Positions 47,396-57,234 are shown, counted from the first letter of the stretch. The stretch: DNA of 64,000 nt from an uncultured Bacteroidales bacterium (GCA_946408345.1 CAMJRR010000003.1:114219-178218); one strand, 5' to 3'. Numbers and translations: made by a program. Notes: generated from the letters alone by a model not told the origin.

Positions 47396-48154
47396 ATGAA
47401 CAATAACGAAAAGAAAGACAAGAGCGTAGCTATAGCAGGGACGATCGTCGTCCATGCTTTGATTGTGCTCGTCTTGTTCTTGATGGCATTCAGGACACCT
47501 TTGCCACTTCCAGGAGAAGAAGGTGTTGAGGTCGACTTGGGCATGATGGATCAAGGCATGGGCAATATCCAACCCGAGAAGCCTGCCATTCCCATGGCTG
47601 CTCAACCTCAGCAACAACAAAACAAGAGCAAGGAAGATATCGTCACCCAAAATGACGATGAGGCACCTGCCATCGAAAAGCCCAAAAACACCAAGCCAAA
47701 GCAGGAAAAACCTACCGAAGAACCTAAACCTACCGTCAACCAAAGGGCTTTGTTCAAAGGCAACAACAATCCCCAAGCAGGCGGTTCGGAAGGCGTCACT
47801 GGGCAACCTGGCGACCAAGGTAATCCAAATGGACTAGCTGGCATCAAGAAATATGATGGAAATGGTGGCAAAGGCAACGGAACCGGTTACGACCTTGGAG
47901 GCCGTGGTGCCAAATCGTTGCACCGCCCCAATGATGACTTCAGTGAGGAAGGCATCGTGGTAGTAGATATCTGGGTGGATCGTCATGGCAAAGTGACGCG
48001 AGCTGAAGTCGCCACCAAAGGCACAACCGTAATCAACAGCGACATGCGTCAAAAGGCCAAACAGGCTGCTTTGCGCTCGTCTTTTGCTTCCGACCCCAAT
48101 GCTCCCGAAGAGCAACACGGCACCATCACTTATACTTTTGTCATCAATCAATAA
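47396..48154 (+). CDS. tonB: TonB-like energy transducer
   Basis: N-terminal TM, P/E/K-rich linker, C-terminal GIVVVDIWVDRHGKVTRAEVATKGTTV. Confidence 0.8.
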   Translation: MNNNEKKDKSVAIAGTIVVHALIVLVLFLMAFRTPLPLPGEEGVEVDLGMMDQGMGNIQPEKPAIPMAAQPQQQQNKSKEDIVTQNDDEAPAIEKPKNTKPKQEKPTEEPKPTVNQRALFKGNNNPQAGGSEGVTGQPGDQGNPNGLAGIKKYDGNGGKGNGTGYDLGGRGAKSLHRPNDDFSEEGIVVVDIWVDRHGKVTRAEVATKGTTVINSDMRQKAKQAALRSSFASDPNAPEEQHGTITYTFVINQ

Positions 48155-48162
48155 GAGAAATA

Positions 48163-48258
48163 TGGAATTATGAATGTGAAATGCTGAATGACGCGAAGCG
48201 ACGCTAGTCTTAGCCTCATTCAGCATTCATCATTCAGCATTCATCATTCAGCATTCAT
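48163..48258. repeat. Heptamer array CATTCAG/CATTCAT x6 with opposed ATGAATG TGAAATG CTGAATG arm
   Basis: 48217-48258 = six heptamers (14 bp x3); inverted-type heptamers at 48163-48190. Confidence 0.85.
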
Positions 48259-48277
48259 CATTATTAAATAATCGCCT

Positions 48278-49564
48278 ATGAATTACTCCGAGACTCTCGA
48301 CTGGATGTTCAACAAGCTCCCGATGTACCAACGCATCGGAGCCGCCGCCTACAAAGCGGACTTAAATAACACCATACAACTCCTCAATCTATTAGACAAC
48401 CCACAAAACAACTTCAAGTCGGTGCATGTGGCTGGCACCAACGGCAAGGGCTCCACTTCCCACATGTTGGCTTCTGTGTTTCAAGAAGCAGGTTATAAGA
48501 CAGGGCTTTACACCTCGCCTCACCTCCGTGACTTTCGCGAACGCATCCGCATCAACGGGGAGATGATCCCTGAAGAGAATGTGGTGCAGTTCATCGACAA
48601 CTACAAGGAAAAGTTTGAAGCCATGGAGCTCTCCTTCTTCGAGATGACCGTAAGCATGGCATTCGATTATTTCTCAAAAGAAAAAATTGACATTGCTATC
48701 GTCGAGGTGGGCATGGGTGGCAGATTAGACTCTACCAATCTCATCACGCCTGAACTAAGCATCATCACCAACATCGATTTCGACCACATGAAGTTTTTGG
48801 GTGACACAAGAGCCAAAATCGCCTACGAAAAGGCGGGCATCATCAAGCCCAACATTCCTGTTGTCATAGGAGAGACGCATCCCGAAACCCAGCAGGTTTT
48901 CATCGACAAGGCCAAAGAATGCAATAGTCCTATCTTCTTCGCCGATCAAATCTTTGATTGCGACAAAATCCATATCGAGTCGGACACCGAACAACAATAC
49001 GATGTTTGGAAAAACAGCGAGCTTTACATGGAAGCTCTTGAGATTCCGCTGATGGGTAACTACCAACAAAAAAACCTGACCACGGTGATGTGTGCCCTCG
49101 ATCTGCTGCGTGATAAGTTCAATCTCACCGAAGACAACATCCGCGACGGCATCGCCAAGGTTATTCGCAACACCCATCTGATGGGTCGCTGGCAAATCTT
49201 ATGCAAAGATCCACTCACCATCGCCGATACGGGACACAACGTGGCAGGTATCACCGAAGTCGTACGTCAATTGGCTGAAATGAGCTACGGAAAACTGCAT
49301 TTTGTCCTTGGCATGGTCAACGACAAAGACATCGAAAGTGTATTGCAATTGCTTCCTCGCGGAGCCGAATACTATTTCTGCAAGGCTGATATTCCCAGAG
49401 GATTGGATGCCAATGTCTTAGCACAGAAAGCCTTTGACATGGGCTTGCGTGGACAAGTGTTTGAGTCCGTCAACCATGCCTATCGTTCTGCTGTCAACAA
49501 CGCCCATTTCGGTGATGTGGTCTTCATCGGCGGCAGCAATTTCACCGTTGCCGAGGTGGTGTAA
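48278..49564 (+). CDS. folC: Folylpolyglutamate synthase / dihydrofolate synthase
   Basis: VHVAGTNGKGSTSHMLASVFQEAGYKTGLYTSPHLRDFRERIRING. Confidence 0.95.
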   Translation: MNYSETLDWMFNKLPMYQRIGAAAYKADLNNTIQLLNLLDNPQNNFKSVHVAGTNGKGSTSHMLASVFQEAGYKTGLYTSPHLRDFRERIRINGEMIPEENVVQFIDNYKEKFEAMELSFFEMTVSMAFDYFSKEKIDIAIVEVGMGGRLDSTNLITPELSIITNIDFDHMKFLGDTRAKIAYEKAGIIKPNIPVVIGETHPETQQVFIDKAKECNSPIFFADQIFDCDKIHIESDTEQQYDVWKNSELYMEALEIPLMGNYQQKNLTTVMCALDLLRDKFNLTEDNIRDGIAKVIRNTHLMGRWQILCKDPLTIADTGHNVAGITEVVRQLAEMSYGKLHFVLGMVNDKDIESVLQLLPRGAEYYFCKADIPRGLDANVLAQKAFDMGLRGQVFESVNHAYRSAVNNAHFGDVVFIGGSNFTVAEVV

Positions 49565-49579
49565 GCTTGTTTCTACTAT

Positions 49580-50356
49580 TTACGGGCAAAGATTCTTAGC
49601 ATCTTTCCAATATGAAATCATCTCTTCTAGGTTGAGGTGTTGTACACCTTTGCCTTGTTCGCGTGCGCGCTGCTCGACATGACCAAAGCGTTCACGGAAT
49701 TTCTTATTGGTTTTCTCCAAAGCATCGTCGGGGTTCACACCGATATAGTTGCCATAGGCAGCCAAAGCAAACAGCAAGTCGCCATATTCCGACTCAATCT
49801 TGGCCGTATTGTCTGGTTTTTGCAATTCTTCAAAGAGCTCGTCTTTCTCCTCTTCCACCTTTTGCCAAGCCTGACTTGTCTCGGGCCAACGAAATCCCAC
49901 GCCAGCGGTTTTCTGAGCCATACGGTAGGCTTTCAATAGTGAGGGCAAGCCGTCGGGGACTCCACCCAACACACTACGATTGTGTTCCCGTTCCAACTTG
50001 ATTTTCTCCCAATTCTGCTCCACCTGTTCTGCATTTTCAACTTTCTCGTTACCAAAGATATGCGGATGACGCACAATCATCTTCTCACAAATTCCATTGA
50101 GCACATCGGCAATGTCGAAGGCACCCTGTTCCTGCCCTATCTTAGCATAGAAGACAAGGTGCAACATGAGGTCACCGAGTTCCTTCTTTACCTCATTGAG
50201 GTCATCGTTAAGGATGGCTTGACTAAGTTCATAGGTTTCCTCGATGGTAAGATGGCGCAAGCTGTGGATCGTCTGGGTACTATCCCACGGGCAACCCGCA
50301 CGCACTGCGTCCATAATATCCAGCAAACGCTTGAATGCAACTAATCTTTCGTCCAT
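49580..50356 (-). CDS. mazG: Nucleoside triphosphate pyrophosphohydrolase MazG
   Basis: LLDIMDAVRAGCPWDSTQTIHSLRHLTIEETYELSQAI...GDLMLHLVFYAKI. Confidence 0.95.
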   Translation of the reverse strand: MDERLVAFKRLLDIMDAVRAGCPWDSTQTIHSLRHLTIEETYELSQAILNDDLNEVKKELGDLMLHLVFYAKIGQEQGAFDIADVLNGICEKMIVRHPHIFGNEKVENAEQVEQNWEKIKLEREHNRSVLGGVPDGLPSLLKAYRMAQKTAGVGFRWPETSQAWQKVEEEKDELFEELQKPDNTAKIESEYGDLLFALAAYGNYIGVNPDDALEKTNKKFRERFGHVEQRAREQGKGVQHLNLEEMISYWKDAKNLCP

Positions 50357-50411
50357 GACTACACTTGATTTTGAGCGCAAAAGTAAGGAATTTTGTATTT
50401 TTGCAGACTCA

Positions 50412-51608
50412 ATGGAAAAACAAAAGTTCCATATCTTATTCTTCCTCCTGTCCTTATTGGCATTTGTAAAGACAGCAGAAGCACAACTGAGTCACCGCAA
50501 CTATGAAATCGAGGCTCGGGTACACTATGGCTACATGTATTTCCAAAACGATGAATACCACTCTGCCTTAGGACGTTATAGCCGCCACACACCAAGTTAC
50601 GAATTCTCGCTGCACCGCAACACTTACGGGCAGCACCGCTGGGAAGTGTTGCACAACTACCCTTCCATCGGACTTACCTTCTACTATTCAGGCTTCGGCA
50701 ACGACAGCATCTCTGCCGAGCTGGGAAAAGTGTTTGCCCTTTATCCCTTCATCAATTTTCCCATCACTCCTGGCGAATCGAGTAGGTTGACCTTTAAATT
50801 GGGCGTGGGCGTGTCCTATCTCACCAACAAATTTGACCCCAAGGAGAATTACCACAACTATGCCATAGGCTCGCATGTGAACGCAGCCATTAACCTGTCG
50901 TTTGAGTACCGTCAGCGTATCGTTGACCGCTTGCATTGGGTAACCTCAGCTGGCTTGACCCACTTTTCCAACGGGGCCACACGCTCCCCAAACATGGGCA
51001 TCAACATCCTCAGTGCAGCCACAGGCCTATCGTGGTATCTGGCATCGCCCAAAAAGCACATCGACAAGAAATTGCGCCCTAAAAACTACCTCTTTGAATT
51101 TGACGGCAAGCGGCATTTCGTCACAGATTATCAATATACAATGGGCATCAAAGACATGAGCCAGCAATATGGCACACACGAGTATTTCCTTGTCCATGAT
51201 TTGGCCGCCAACTTTATGTTCCAAATCACTGAACGCGACCGATTGGGACTTGGAATCGAATTGGTTTACGACAACTCTGACAAAATCACCAAGCCCGATT
51301 GGGATATCTACCTGAAACCAGGCTTCCTGTTAGCTTACGAAATGATGCTCGACCGCGTCAGCTTCATGTTCAATCTTGGCATTCGCAACAACGTTCCCTT
51401 AAACTCACCGACATACGGGTTGCTGTTCTATCAAAAAGTCGCTGCCCGATACTATTTCAACGAGAACCTGTTTGCCACGCTTGCCTTTACCACCTATGAC
51501 ATCAAGGCCGACTTCATTAGCTTCGGCATTGGCTACCATATCCAACACAAGTACTATTTACCTCGCTATGAAAAGAAACGCCATCGTAGCCCTGTTTTTC
51601 CTCGTTAG
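50412..51608 (+). CDS. Acyloxyacyl hydrolase / PagL-like lipid A deacylase family outer membrane protein
   Basis: Signal peptide at MEKQKFHILFFLLSLLAFVKTAEAQ; AGLTHFSNGATRSPNMGINILSAATGLSWY. Confidence 0.75.
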   Translation: MEKQKFHILFFLLSLLAFVKTAEAQLSHRNYEIEARVHYGYMYFQNDEYHSALGRYSRHTPSYEFSLHRNTYGQHRWEVLHNYPSIGLTFYYSGFGNDSISAELGKVFALYPFINFPITPGESSRLTFKLGVGVSYLTNKFDPKENYHNYAIGSHVNAAINLSFEYRQRIVDRLHWVTSAGLTHFSNGATRSPNMGINILSAATGLSWYLASPKKHIDKKLRPKNYLFEFDGKRHFVTDYQYTMGIKDMSQQYGTHEYFLVHDLAANFMFQITERDRLGLGIELVYDNSDKITKPDWDIYLKPGFLLAYEMMLDRVSFMFNLGIRNNVPLNSPTYGLLFYQKVAARYYFNENLFATLAFTTYDIKADFISFGIGYHIQHKYYLPRYEKKRHRSPVFPR

Positions 51609-52356
51609 CCTGATAGTTGCGTCATGCAGTAAGGTGGAGACATTGTTCACCAATGGCGAACCCGTTACCGAGCAGCGCAGTCTTGGCCAACGTTTTAATG
51701 TCATCAAAATGTACAACAACGTGAATGTCAAGTTGGTGCACGATGATCATCCGCGTTTGGAACTGACTTGTCCCGAAAACCTCATCGATAAAGTAACAAC
51801 CGAAATCGATGACGATACCTTGGTCATCAAAAACGAGAATGACTACAACTGGCTTAGAAGTTTCGACTACAGCATCGACCTGACCGTGTATTACGATAGT
51901 CTGCGCCAAATCGACTTCGCCTCAGTCGGAAACCTCATTTGCACCGACTCTATCAGAGGCATCAGAGAGTCTACTATTGACACCATCGAGGCTATCATTG
52001 ATACCGTTTGGACGCAAGCTTTCAATCTCAACATTAAAGAAGGTTGTGGCGACATTGATTTGACTTTCAGCTGCGACGTGATAAAATGCGACTTCAGCAA
52101 TGGCACATCTTTGGTAACTCTGAGAGGCATTGCCCAATATACAGAAATCATGATGAGGAGTTATGGTGCAGTACATGCCGAAAACCTCAATTCCAACTTC
52201 GTCAGAATGCAATCGCATTCCACCAACGATGCCTACGTTTGGGCAAGATCCAAGCTTACCGTATGGCTCCATAGTATTGGAAACGTGTATTATAAAGGGA
52301 ACCCATGGGTCATACAAGAATGCACCAACGACGGTCGAGTTTATAAATTAGAATAA
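51568..52356 (+). CDS. DUF2807/GIN-domain lipoprotein
   Basis: MKRNAIVALFFLVSLIVASCSKVE; YNNVNVKLVHDDHPRLELTCPENLIDKVTTEIDDDTLVIKN. Confidence 0.75.
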   Translation: MKRNAIVALFFLVSLIVASCSKVETLFTNGEPVTEQRSLGQRFNVIKMYNNVNVKLVHDDHPRLELTCPENLIDKVTTEIDDDTLVIKNENDYNWLRSFDYSIDLTVYYDSLRQIDFASVGNLICTDSIRGIRESTIDTIEAIIDTVWTQAFNLNIKEGCGDIDLTFSCDVIKCDFSNGTSLVTLRGIAQYTEIMMRSYGAVHAENLNSNFVRMQSHSTNDAYVWARSKLTVWLHSIGNVYYKGNPWVIQECTNDGRVYKLE

Positions 52357-52456
52357 TTTTGTGAATCCGCATTTGAATATCAGATTTTGGTATGAAATTT
52401 GCATGTTTTAAACGAAAGATTTAACTATTTTCACGAACAAATAAATACTCAATAAA

Positions 52457-53857
52457 ATGAAAGCGTTAAGACTTATCCCTATCATTGCCTTGATGGTTTT
52501 CGCCAGCTGCTCAGCAAACCGTCAGATGGCTCAAGACGATGTCTACTATTCGCCTTATGGCAATACGGGCAATCGAATGGCTTCAGGTAACGGATCTTAT
52601 GTGAGTCCAAGCATCAGCAGCAACTCGGAATACGATTATCAAGCCTACTATTCCGACAGCAAGAATTACGTCAATAATGCCGAACCTGTTTATCAAACCA
52701 CGGAAACAGTGACCGACACCAACGGCGTAGTTTACACTACCACTGAGACTTATTATGATGCCGACTTTGCCACGCGCATCAAGCGTTTTGGCACGCAAGC
52801 ATCCTCTTCCTTAGACTATTATGACGATTATTATACTGGTGGCAGTGGCAACACCTACATCTATGTGGACAGCTACGATCCTTTCTATTGGGATTATTAT
52901 CCTAGCGTTTACGTCGGCTGGGGCTATCGTCCTTACTGGAGAACCTATTGGGGCTGGGATCCATATTGGAGCTACTCTTGGTATCCTTACTCCTACTGGG
53001 GTTATTCTTGGTATCCCTATTCCTACTATTGGAGCAATCCTTATTGGGCCTATGATTGGGGTTATCACGACCACTATTGGCATCACCCGCACCACCACTG
53101 GGATGGTCATGGTGGAAACCATGGCGGACACGGCGGAAGCGGTTTAAGCAACTATGTGGCTAGTGTACGTCACGGCAACAGCACGGCAGGCTCTATGAGT
53201 CACAGTGTGCAAAATGATCCCAGGACAATAAATGGTGGTAGCATGTCGGGCAGTGCCAGCAGTGCCAATGCAAGAGTAGGTAGCGGCGTATCTATGAGCC
53301 GTCCTACAGCCAACAGTAACACAACAGGACGTGTCGGTGCCAGTGCTTCAAGCCGGACTAATACAAGCAGACCCACGGTGAGCAGCCGTCCCGCTAGCAG
53401 TAACAGACCTACTGCAGGCACCAGCGGTCGCACGGGCAATGCATCGGCCAGCCGTCCTTCTGGCTCAAGCAGCGCCCGCACAGGCAGCCAAAGCAGCGAA
53501 CGTCAGAGCTACACCTCGCCCAGCAGTAGCCGTCCCTCACGCTCAAGCTCTGAATATGTGCGCCCGCAAAACTCATCCTCTTCACATTCCTCTTCAACGA
53601 GCATCAACAGAGGTAGCAGAAGCAACAGCTCAAGCGGTTCCTACAACAGAAGCAACTCATCAAGCAGCAGCTATAACAGAAGCAGTTCGCCTTCGAGAAG
53701 TTCCTCTTCAAGTTCGGGACGTAGTTCAAGCAGCAGCTACAGTGGCGGAAGCCGCAGCTCAAGCTCAAGCTCAGGTGTCAGCCGCGGCAGCTCAGGAGGC
53801 GGTGGCAGTCACAGTTCCTCTGGCGGTGGCCGTAGCTCAGGTGGTGGAAGAAGATAA
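52457..53857 (+). CDS. Low-complexity lipoprotein: Trp/Tyr/Pro-rich middle, His/Gly-rich hinge, Ser/Arg-rich C-terminus
   Basis: Lipobox MVFASCSA; YWGYSWYPYSYYWSNPYWAYDWGYHDHYWHHPHHHWDGHGG; Ser-rich tail to GGGRR*. Confidence 0.7.
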   Translation: MKALRLIPIIALMVFASCSANRQMAQDDVYYSPYGNTGNRMASGNGSYVSPSISSNSEYDYQAYYSDSKNYVNNAEPVYQTTETVTDTNGVVYTTTETYYDADFATRIKRFGTQASSSLDYYDDYYTGGSGNTYIYVDSYDPFYWDYYPSVYVGWGYRPYWRTYWGWDPYWSYSWYPYSYWGYSWYPYSYYWSNPYWAYDWGYHDHYWHHPHHHWDGHGGNHGGHGGSGLSNYVASVRHGNSTAGSMSHSVQNDPRTINGGSMSGSASSANARVGSGVSMSRPTANSNTTGRVGASASSRTNTSRPTVSSRPASSNRPTAGTSGRTGNASASRPSGSSSARTGSQSSERQSYTSPSSSRPSRSSSEYVRPQNSSSSHSSSTSINRGSRSNSSSGSYNRSNSSSSSYNRSSSPSRSSSSSSGRSSSSSYSGGSRSSSSSSGVSRGSSGGGGSHSSSGGGRSSGGGRR

Positions 53858-53885
53858 TTTGAGAGCCACATCAATTGATTGAGAA

Positions 53886-53930
53886 TAAAAGACTACCTTT
53901 GCGGTTTAAATTGCAAGGTAGTCTTTTTTT
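53886..53930 (+). terminator. Terminator with embedded TACCTTTG promoter box
   Basis: aaagactacctttgc / gcaaggtagtcttt + T7; TACCTTTG at 53894-53901. Confidence 0.75.
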
Positions 53931-53942
53931 ATTCTGTCGACC

Positions 53943-55409
53943 ATGAAGAGAATTTTTACGACCGTCATTACTCTCCTTTGTTTTCTGTCAGCCTTTGCCC
54001 AAGGTGCAGATGACGCTTGCCTGTTTTCGCAAACTTATTATCAAGGCACGGCCAAGGCTTTGGGCATGGGCAATGCCATGGGCGCTGTAGGAGGCGACAT
54101 GACCGCCATCAACATCAACCCCGCTGGAATGGGCATTTATCGCAGCAACGAATTCACCACTTCACTCAACCTGCTCGATAATTACCATTCATCACACTAT
54201 TATGGGACCCAAACAAGTGGGAACAAGACTCGCCTCTCGATTCCTAACATCGGATGGATCAGCACAAAACAAAGGAGCAACTACCGCCCTCTCCGTTCCA
54301 CCCAATTCGGCATAGGACTAACCCGTATCAACGACTACAACATCCGCACCTACGCCCAAGGGCTAAACCCTACCAGCTCGAGAACGAACAACCCCACTTT
54401 TCTATCGCAAATAGAAGGCATCCATTATGAGGACTTGCCGTCCGACATCTGGCCTTATTGGAACACATATCTCATCGACCATCAGTATAGCGACCACTGG
54501 TATTACACCAGCAACGTCCCAGAAAACAATGTTTGGCAATCGCTTGAGTGCGACTTCAAAGGCCGTTCCGAGGAATGGAGCTTTTCGGGAAGCGCCAATT
54601 TTTCCGAAAAGTTGTTTGTCGGCATCAGCCTCAATCTGACCCACATCAAACGGACAGGCAACATGGTTACAGGGGAAAACAAGAAACAAGGTGACAACGT
54701 CGACTTCGAGTCATGGAGTTTCTCAGAAGAACTCTGCAGCAACGCTATGGGTTGCAATGCAAAAATTGGAGTTATTTATCACCTTAACAGACTTATCCGA
54801 CTAGGTTGTGCTTTCCATACCCCTTCACTCTACTCTTTCGACGAATCGAGGCAAACCATGACGAAATCCCAATTTGAAACCTCAGGGCTGCACACTTATA
54901 CCAGCCAAGAATACAACTACGAATACACCTTCATCAAACCGCTGAAATGGGTGGGTAGCATGGCTTTCGTTATCGGACAGCAAGGTATTATCAGCCTCGA
55001 TGCGGAATACACCAATTTCGGTGCTGCGTATTTCAAAGACACAAAAGATGAAAACGATCCTGACTATTATGATTACACGCCAAAAAATGATAAAATAAGG
55101 GAAACCTACGGAAAGACATTCAATTTCCGTTTGGGCACTGAATGGTCGTTGGGTACTTCCTATCTAAGAGCAGGAGCTGCCTACTACGGCAGTCCCTTCG
55201 GCTTGGGTGAATCAGGCGGTAGCGTCAAAAAAGCTTCATGTGGCATTAGCGTTCCCGTTTCAGAAAGCACCACCTTTGATTTTGCATACGAGTTCAGCCA
55301 TGGAAAGACCTATACTTTCCTATATGATGCCGGTGACCTTGGTATTGAACCCATCACTCAAACGCAATTCAAGCATATTCTGACCACAACCCTCAAAGTG
55401 AGGTTTTAA
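53943..55409 (+). CDS. Outer membrane transport protein (OmpP1/FadL-like)
   Basis: FSQTYYQGTAKALGMGNAMGAVGGDMTAININPAGMGIYRSNEF. Confidence 0.75.
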   Translation: MKRIFTTVITLLCFLSAFAQGADDACLFSQTYYQGTAKALGMGNAMGAVGGDMTAININPAGMGIYRSNEFTTSLNLLDNYHSSHYYGTQTSGNKTRLSIPNIGWISTKQRSNYRPLRSTQFGIGLTRINDYNIRTYAQGLNPTSSRTNNPTFLSQIEGIHYEDLPSDIWPYWNTYLIDHQYSDHWYYTSNVPENNVWQSLECDFKGRSEEWSFSGSANFSEKLFVGISLNLTHIKRTGNMVTGENKKQGDNVDFESWSFSEELCSNAMGCNAKIGVIYHLNRLIRLGCAFHTPSLYSFDESRQTMTKSQFETSGLHTYTSQEYNYEYTFIKPLKWVGSMAFVIGQQGIISLDAEYTNFGAAYFKDTKDENDPDYYDYTPKNDKIRETYGKTFNFRLGTEWSLGTSYLRAGAAYYGSPFGLGESGGSVKKASCGISVPVSESTTFDFAYEFSHGKTYTFLYDAGDLGIEPITQTQFKHILTTTLKVRF

Positions 55410-55410
55410 A

Positions 55411-55442
55411 CAGGAAAGGCTGCCCGAAGACAGCCTTTCCTG
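55411..55442. terminator. Strong 12 bp hairpin between convergent genes
   Basis: caggaaaggctg cccgaaga cagcctttcctg. Confidence 0.7.
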
Positions 55443-55459
55443 ATCCACTTTTGTCACAA

Positions 55460-56395
55460 TCAATCTTTGTATTGCGCAATAATGCCTTTGTCGACAAGAA
55501 TTCGACCGCAATATTCGCAAACGATAATCTTCTTATGCGTACAGATGTCCAACTGATGTTGAGGGGGAATGCGATTGAAGCAACCTCCACAAGCCTCATC
55601 AAAGATGCCAACCACGGCGAGACCATTGCGGGCGTTCTTGCGGATGCGCTTGTAGGCCACCAAAAGACGATCCTCAACCAGCTTTTCGCACTCGGCTGAA
55701 CGTTGCAGCAACAGTTCTTCTTCTTTTTCAGTGCCTTCCACCAACGAATGCAGCTCGTCTTTCTTCTCTTTCAACGTGGCATTCAGCTCGGTAAGACGCA
55801 TTTGGGCATCTGCCACCTTAGCAGCCACCTCATTGTCCTTAGCCGTAATTTCTTTGATGCGCTTTTCTGAAAGTTGAATATCAAGGGTCTGATATTCGAT
55901 TTCCTTCGTCAAAGAATCGTATTCACGGTTGTTGCGGACGTTGTTCTGCTGTTCCTCGTATTTCTTGATGAGGGCTTCTGTTTCCTTAATCTTGATTTTA
56001 TAATCTGAGATGTCCTTTTGATGTTTCTTGCTCTCTTCCTTGAAGTTGGCGATACGGGTCTCCAAACCAGCAATTTCGTCCTCCATATCTTGGATTTCCA
56101 AAGGCAGATTGCCACGATAGGCTCTGATTTCGTCAATCTTAGAATCGACTTTCTGCAAAGTATAAAGGGCTACCAGTTTCCGCTCAACACTCACTTCTAT
56201 AGAATCTTCCGCCGGCTTGGGTTCTTCCTCTTTTACAGGTTGTACCTCTTCTTGAGGAGCAGCAGGAACTTCTTCTTCATCGGATTGTGCTTTAGCTTTA
56301 GTGGTTTTCTTTACCGTCTTCTTTGCTTCCTTAACCTCTTCTACTTCAGCAACTTCAGTTACCTCAGCAACTTCTTTATTTTCTTTCTTAGCCAT
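55460..56395 (-). CDS. Zinc-ribbon coiled-coil protein (CT398/DUF164-like)
   Basis: Coiled coil then GLAVVGIFDEACGGCFNRIPPQHQLDICTHKKIIVCEYCGRILVD. Confidence 0.9.
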   Translation of the reverse strand: MAKKENKEVAEVTEVAEVEEVKEAKKTVKKTTKAKAQSDEEEVPAAPQEEVQPVKEEEPKPAEDSIEVSVERKLVALYTLQKVDSKIDEIRAYRGNLPLEIQDMEDEIAGLETRIANFKEESKKHQKDISDYKIKIKETEALIKKYEEQQNNVRNNREYDSLTKEIEYQTLDIQLSEKRIKEITAKDNEVAAKVADAQMRLTELNATLKEKKDELHSLVEGTEKEEELLLQRSAECEKLVEDRLLVAYKRIRKNARNGLAVVGIFDEACGGCFNRIPPQHQLDICTHKKIIVCEYCGRILVDKGIIAQYKD

Positions 56396-56406
56396 ATTGT
56401 GATTAC

Positions 56407-57201
56407 TTATTTTTTTACAAAATAATGGACCGAATTTGTCTGCGTTTCGGCAATTTCGGCTGCAAAGGTAGGAAATTTTTTCCGAATCAACTCACATATT
56501 AATTCTTTCGTGAATTGCTCGGTCTCAAAATGACCGCCGTCAACCAGCAAAATATGTCCTTCCGGGACAAAAAAATCATGGTATTTGATGTCGGCGGTGA
56601 GATAGGCATCTGCTTTTTGATGTAAAGCATCCTGCATAAACGGAACTCCTGAGCCACCACAAAGTGCCACTTTTTGGATTTTACGGCTAGTCAAGGCGGA
56701 ATGACGCAGGCAAGGTGAGCCTATGGTTTTGGCAACGAGTTCAAGAAAATCGGCCTCTTCCATGGGATTTTCAAATTCACCAATCATTCCTGCACCACAT
56801 TGCTCAGGATCAGCAGCTGATGGTTGAAGAAGATGCAGATTTTTCAAGCCAAGCCGTTCCGCCAAAACACGACTCACGCCCAAATAGCTGTTGTCCAAAT
56901 TTGTATGCATCGAAATCATAGCGATGTCATGCTTGATGGCCTTCACCACGGCGCGCTCGATATAGGTTTCGGGCGTCAGATGCTTCAATCCACGAAAAAT
57001 CAAAGGATGGTGGCTGATGATAAAGTCACAGTTTTTGGCCACAGCCTCATCAACAATTTCTTCGGTAATGTCCAAGCAAATCAAGGCCTTACGGGCATCG
57101 GCATTGAGATCACCGACTTGTAGGCCAGCATTGTCGTAACTCTCCTGCCATTGCAACGGTGCGACCTCTGTAATACAATTCAAAATGTCTTTTACGGTCA
57201 T
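56407..57201 (-). CDS. Nif3-like dinuclear metal center protein
   Basis: LQWQESYDNAGLQVGD; CDFIISHHPLIFRGLKHL; MISMHTNLDNS; ALCGGSG. Confidence 0.92.
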   Translation of the reverse strand: MTVKDILNCITEVAPLQWQESYDNAGLQVGDLNADARKALICLDITEEIVDEAVAKNCDFIISHHPLIFRGLKHLTPETYIERAVVKAIKHDIAMISMHTNLDNSYLGVSRVLAERLGLKNLHLLQPSAADPEQCGAGMIGEFENPMEEADFLELVAKTIGSPCLRHSALTSRKIQKVALCGGSGVPFMQDALHQKADAYLTADIKYHDFFVPEGHILLVDGGHFETEQFTKELICELIRKKFPTFAAEIAETQTNSVHYFVKK

Positions 57202-57234
57202 ATTTTCAAAATTGAGGCTCAAAATTAGCAAATT

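Noticed and set aside
48217-48258. CRISPR array possibility
   Set aside because: Units are 7/14 bp with no spacers and no cas genes nearby; a simple tandem array.
52811-53131. I/V/P-rich antisense ORF and the 52821-53147 sense-frame ORF
   Set aside because: Mirror frames of the Trp/Tyr-rich low-complexity segment; no independent start context.
53439-53882. 147 aa Ala/Val-rich plus-frame ORF
   Set aside because: Alternate frame of the Ser/Arg-rich tail (AGC/TCA codons shifted); compositional artefact.
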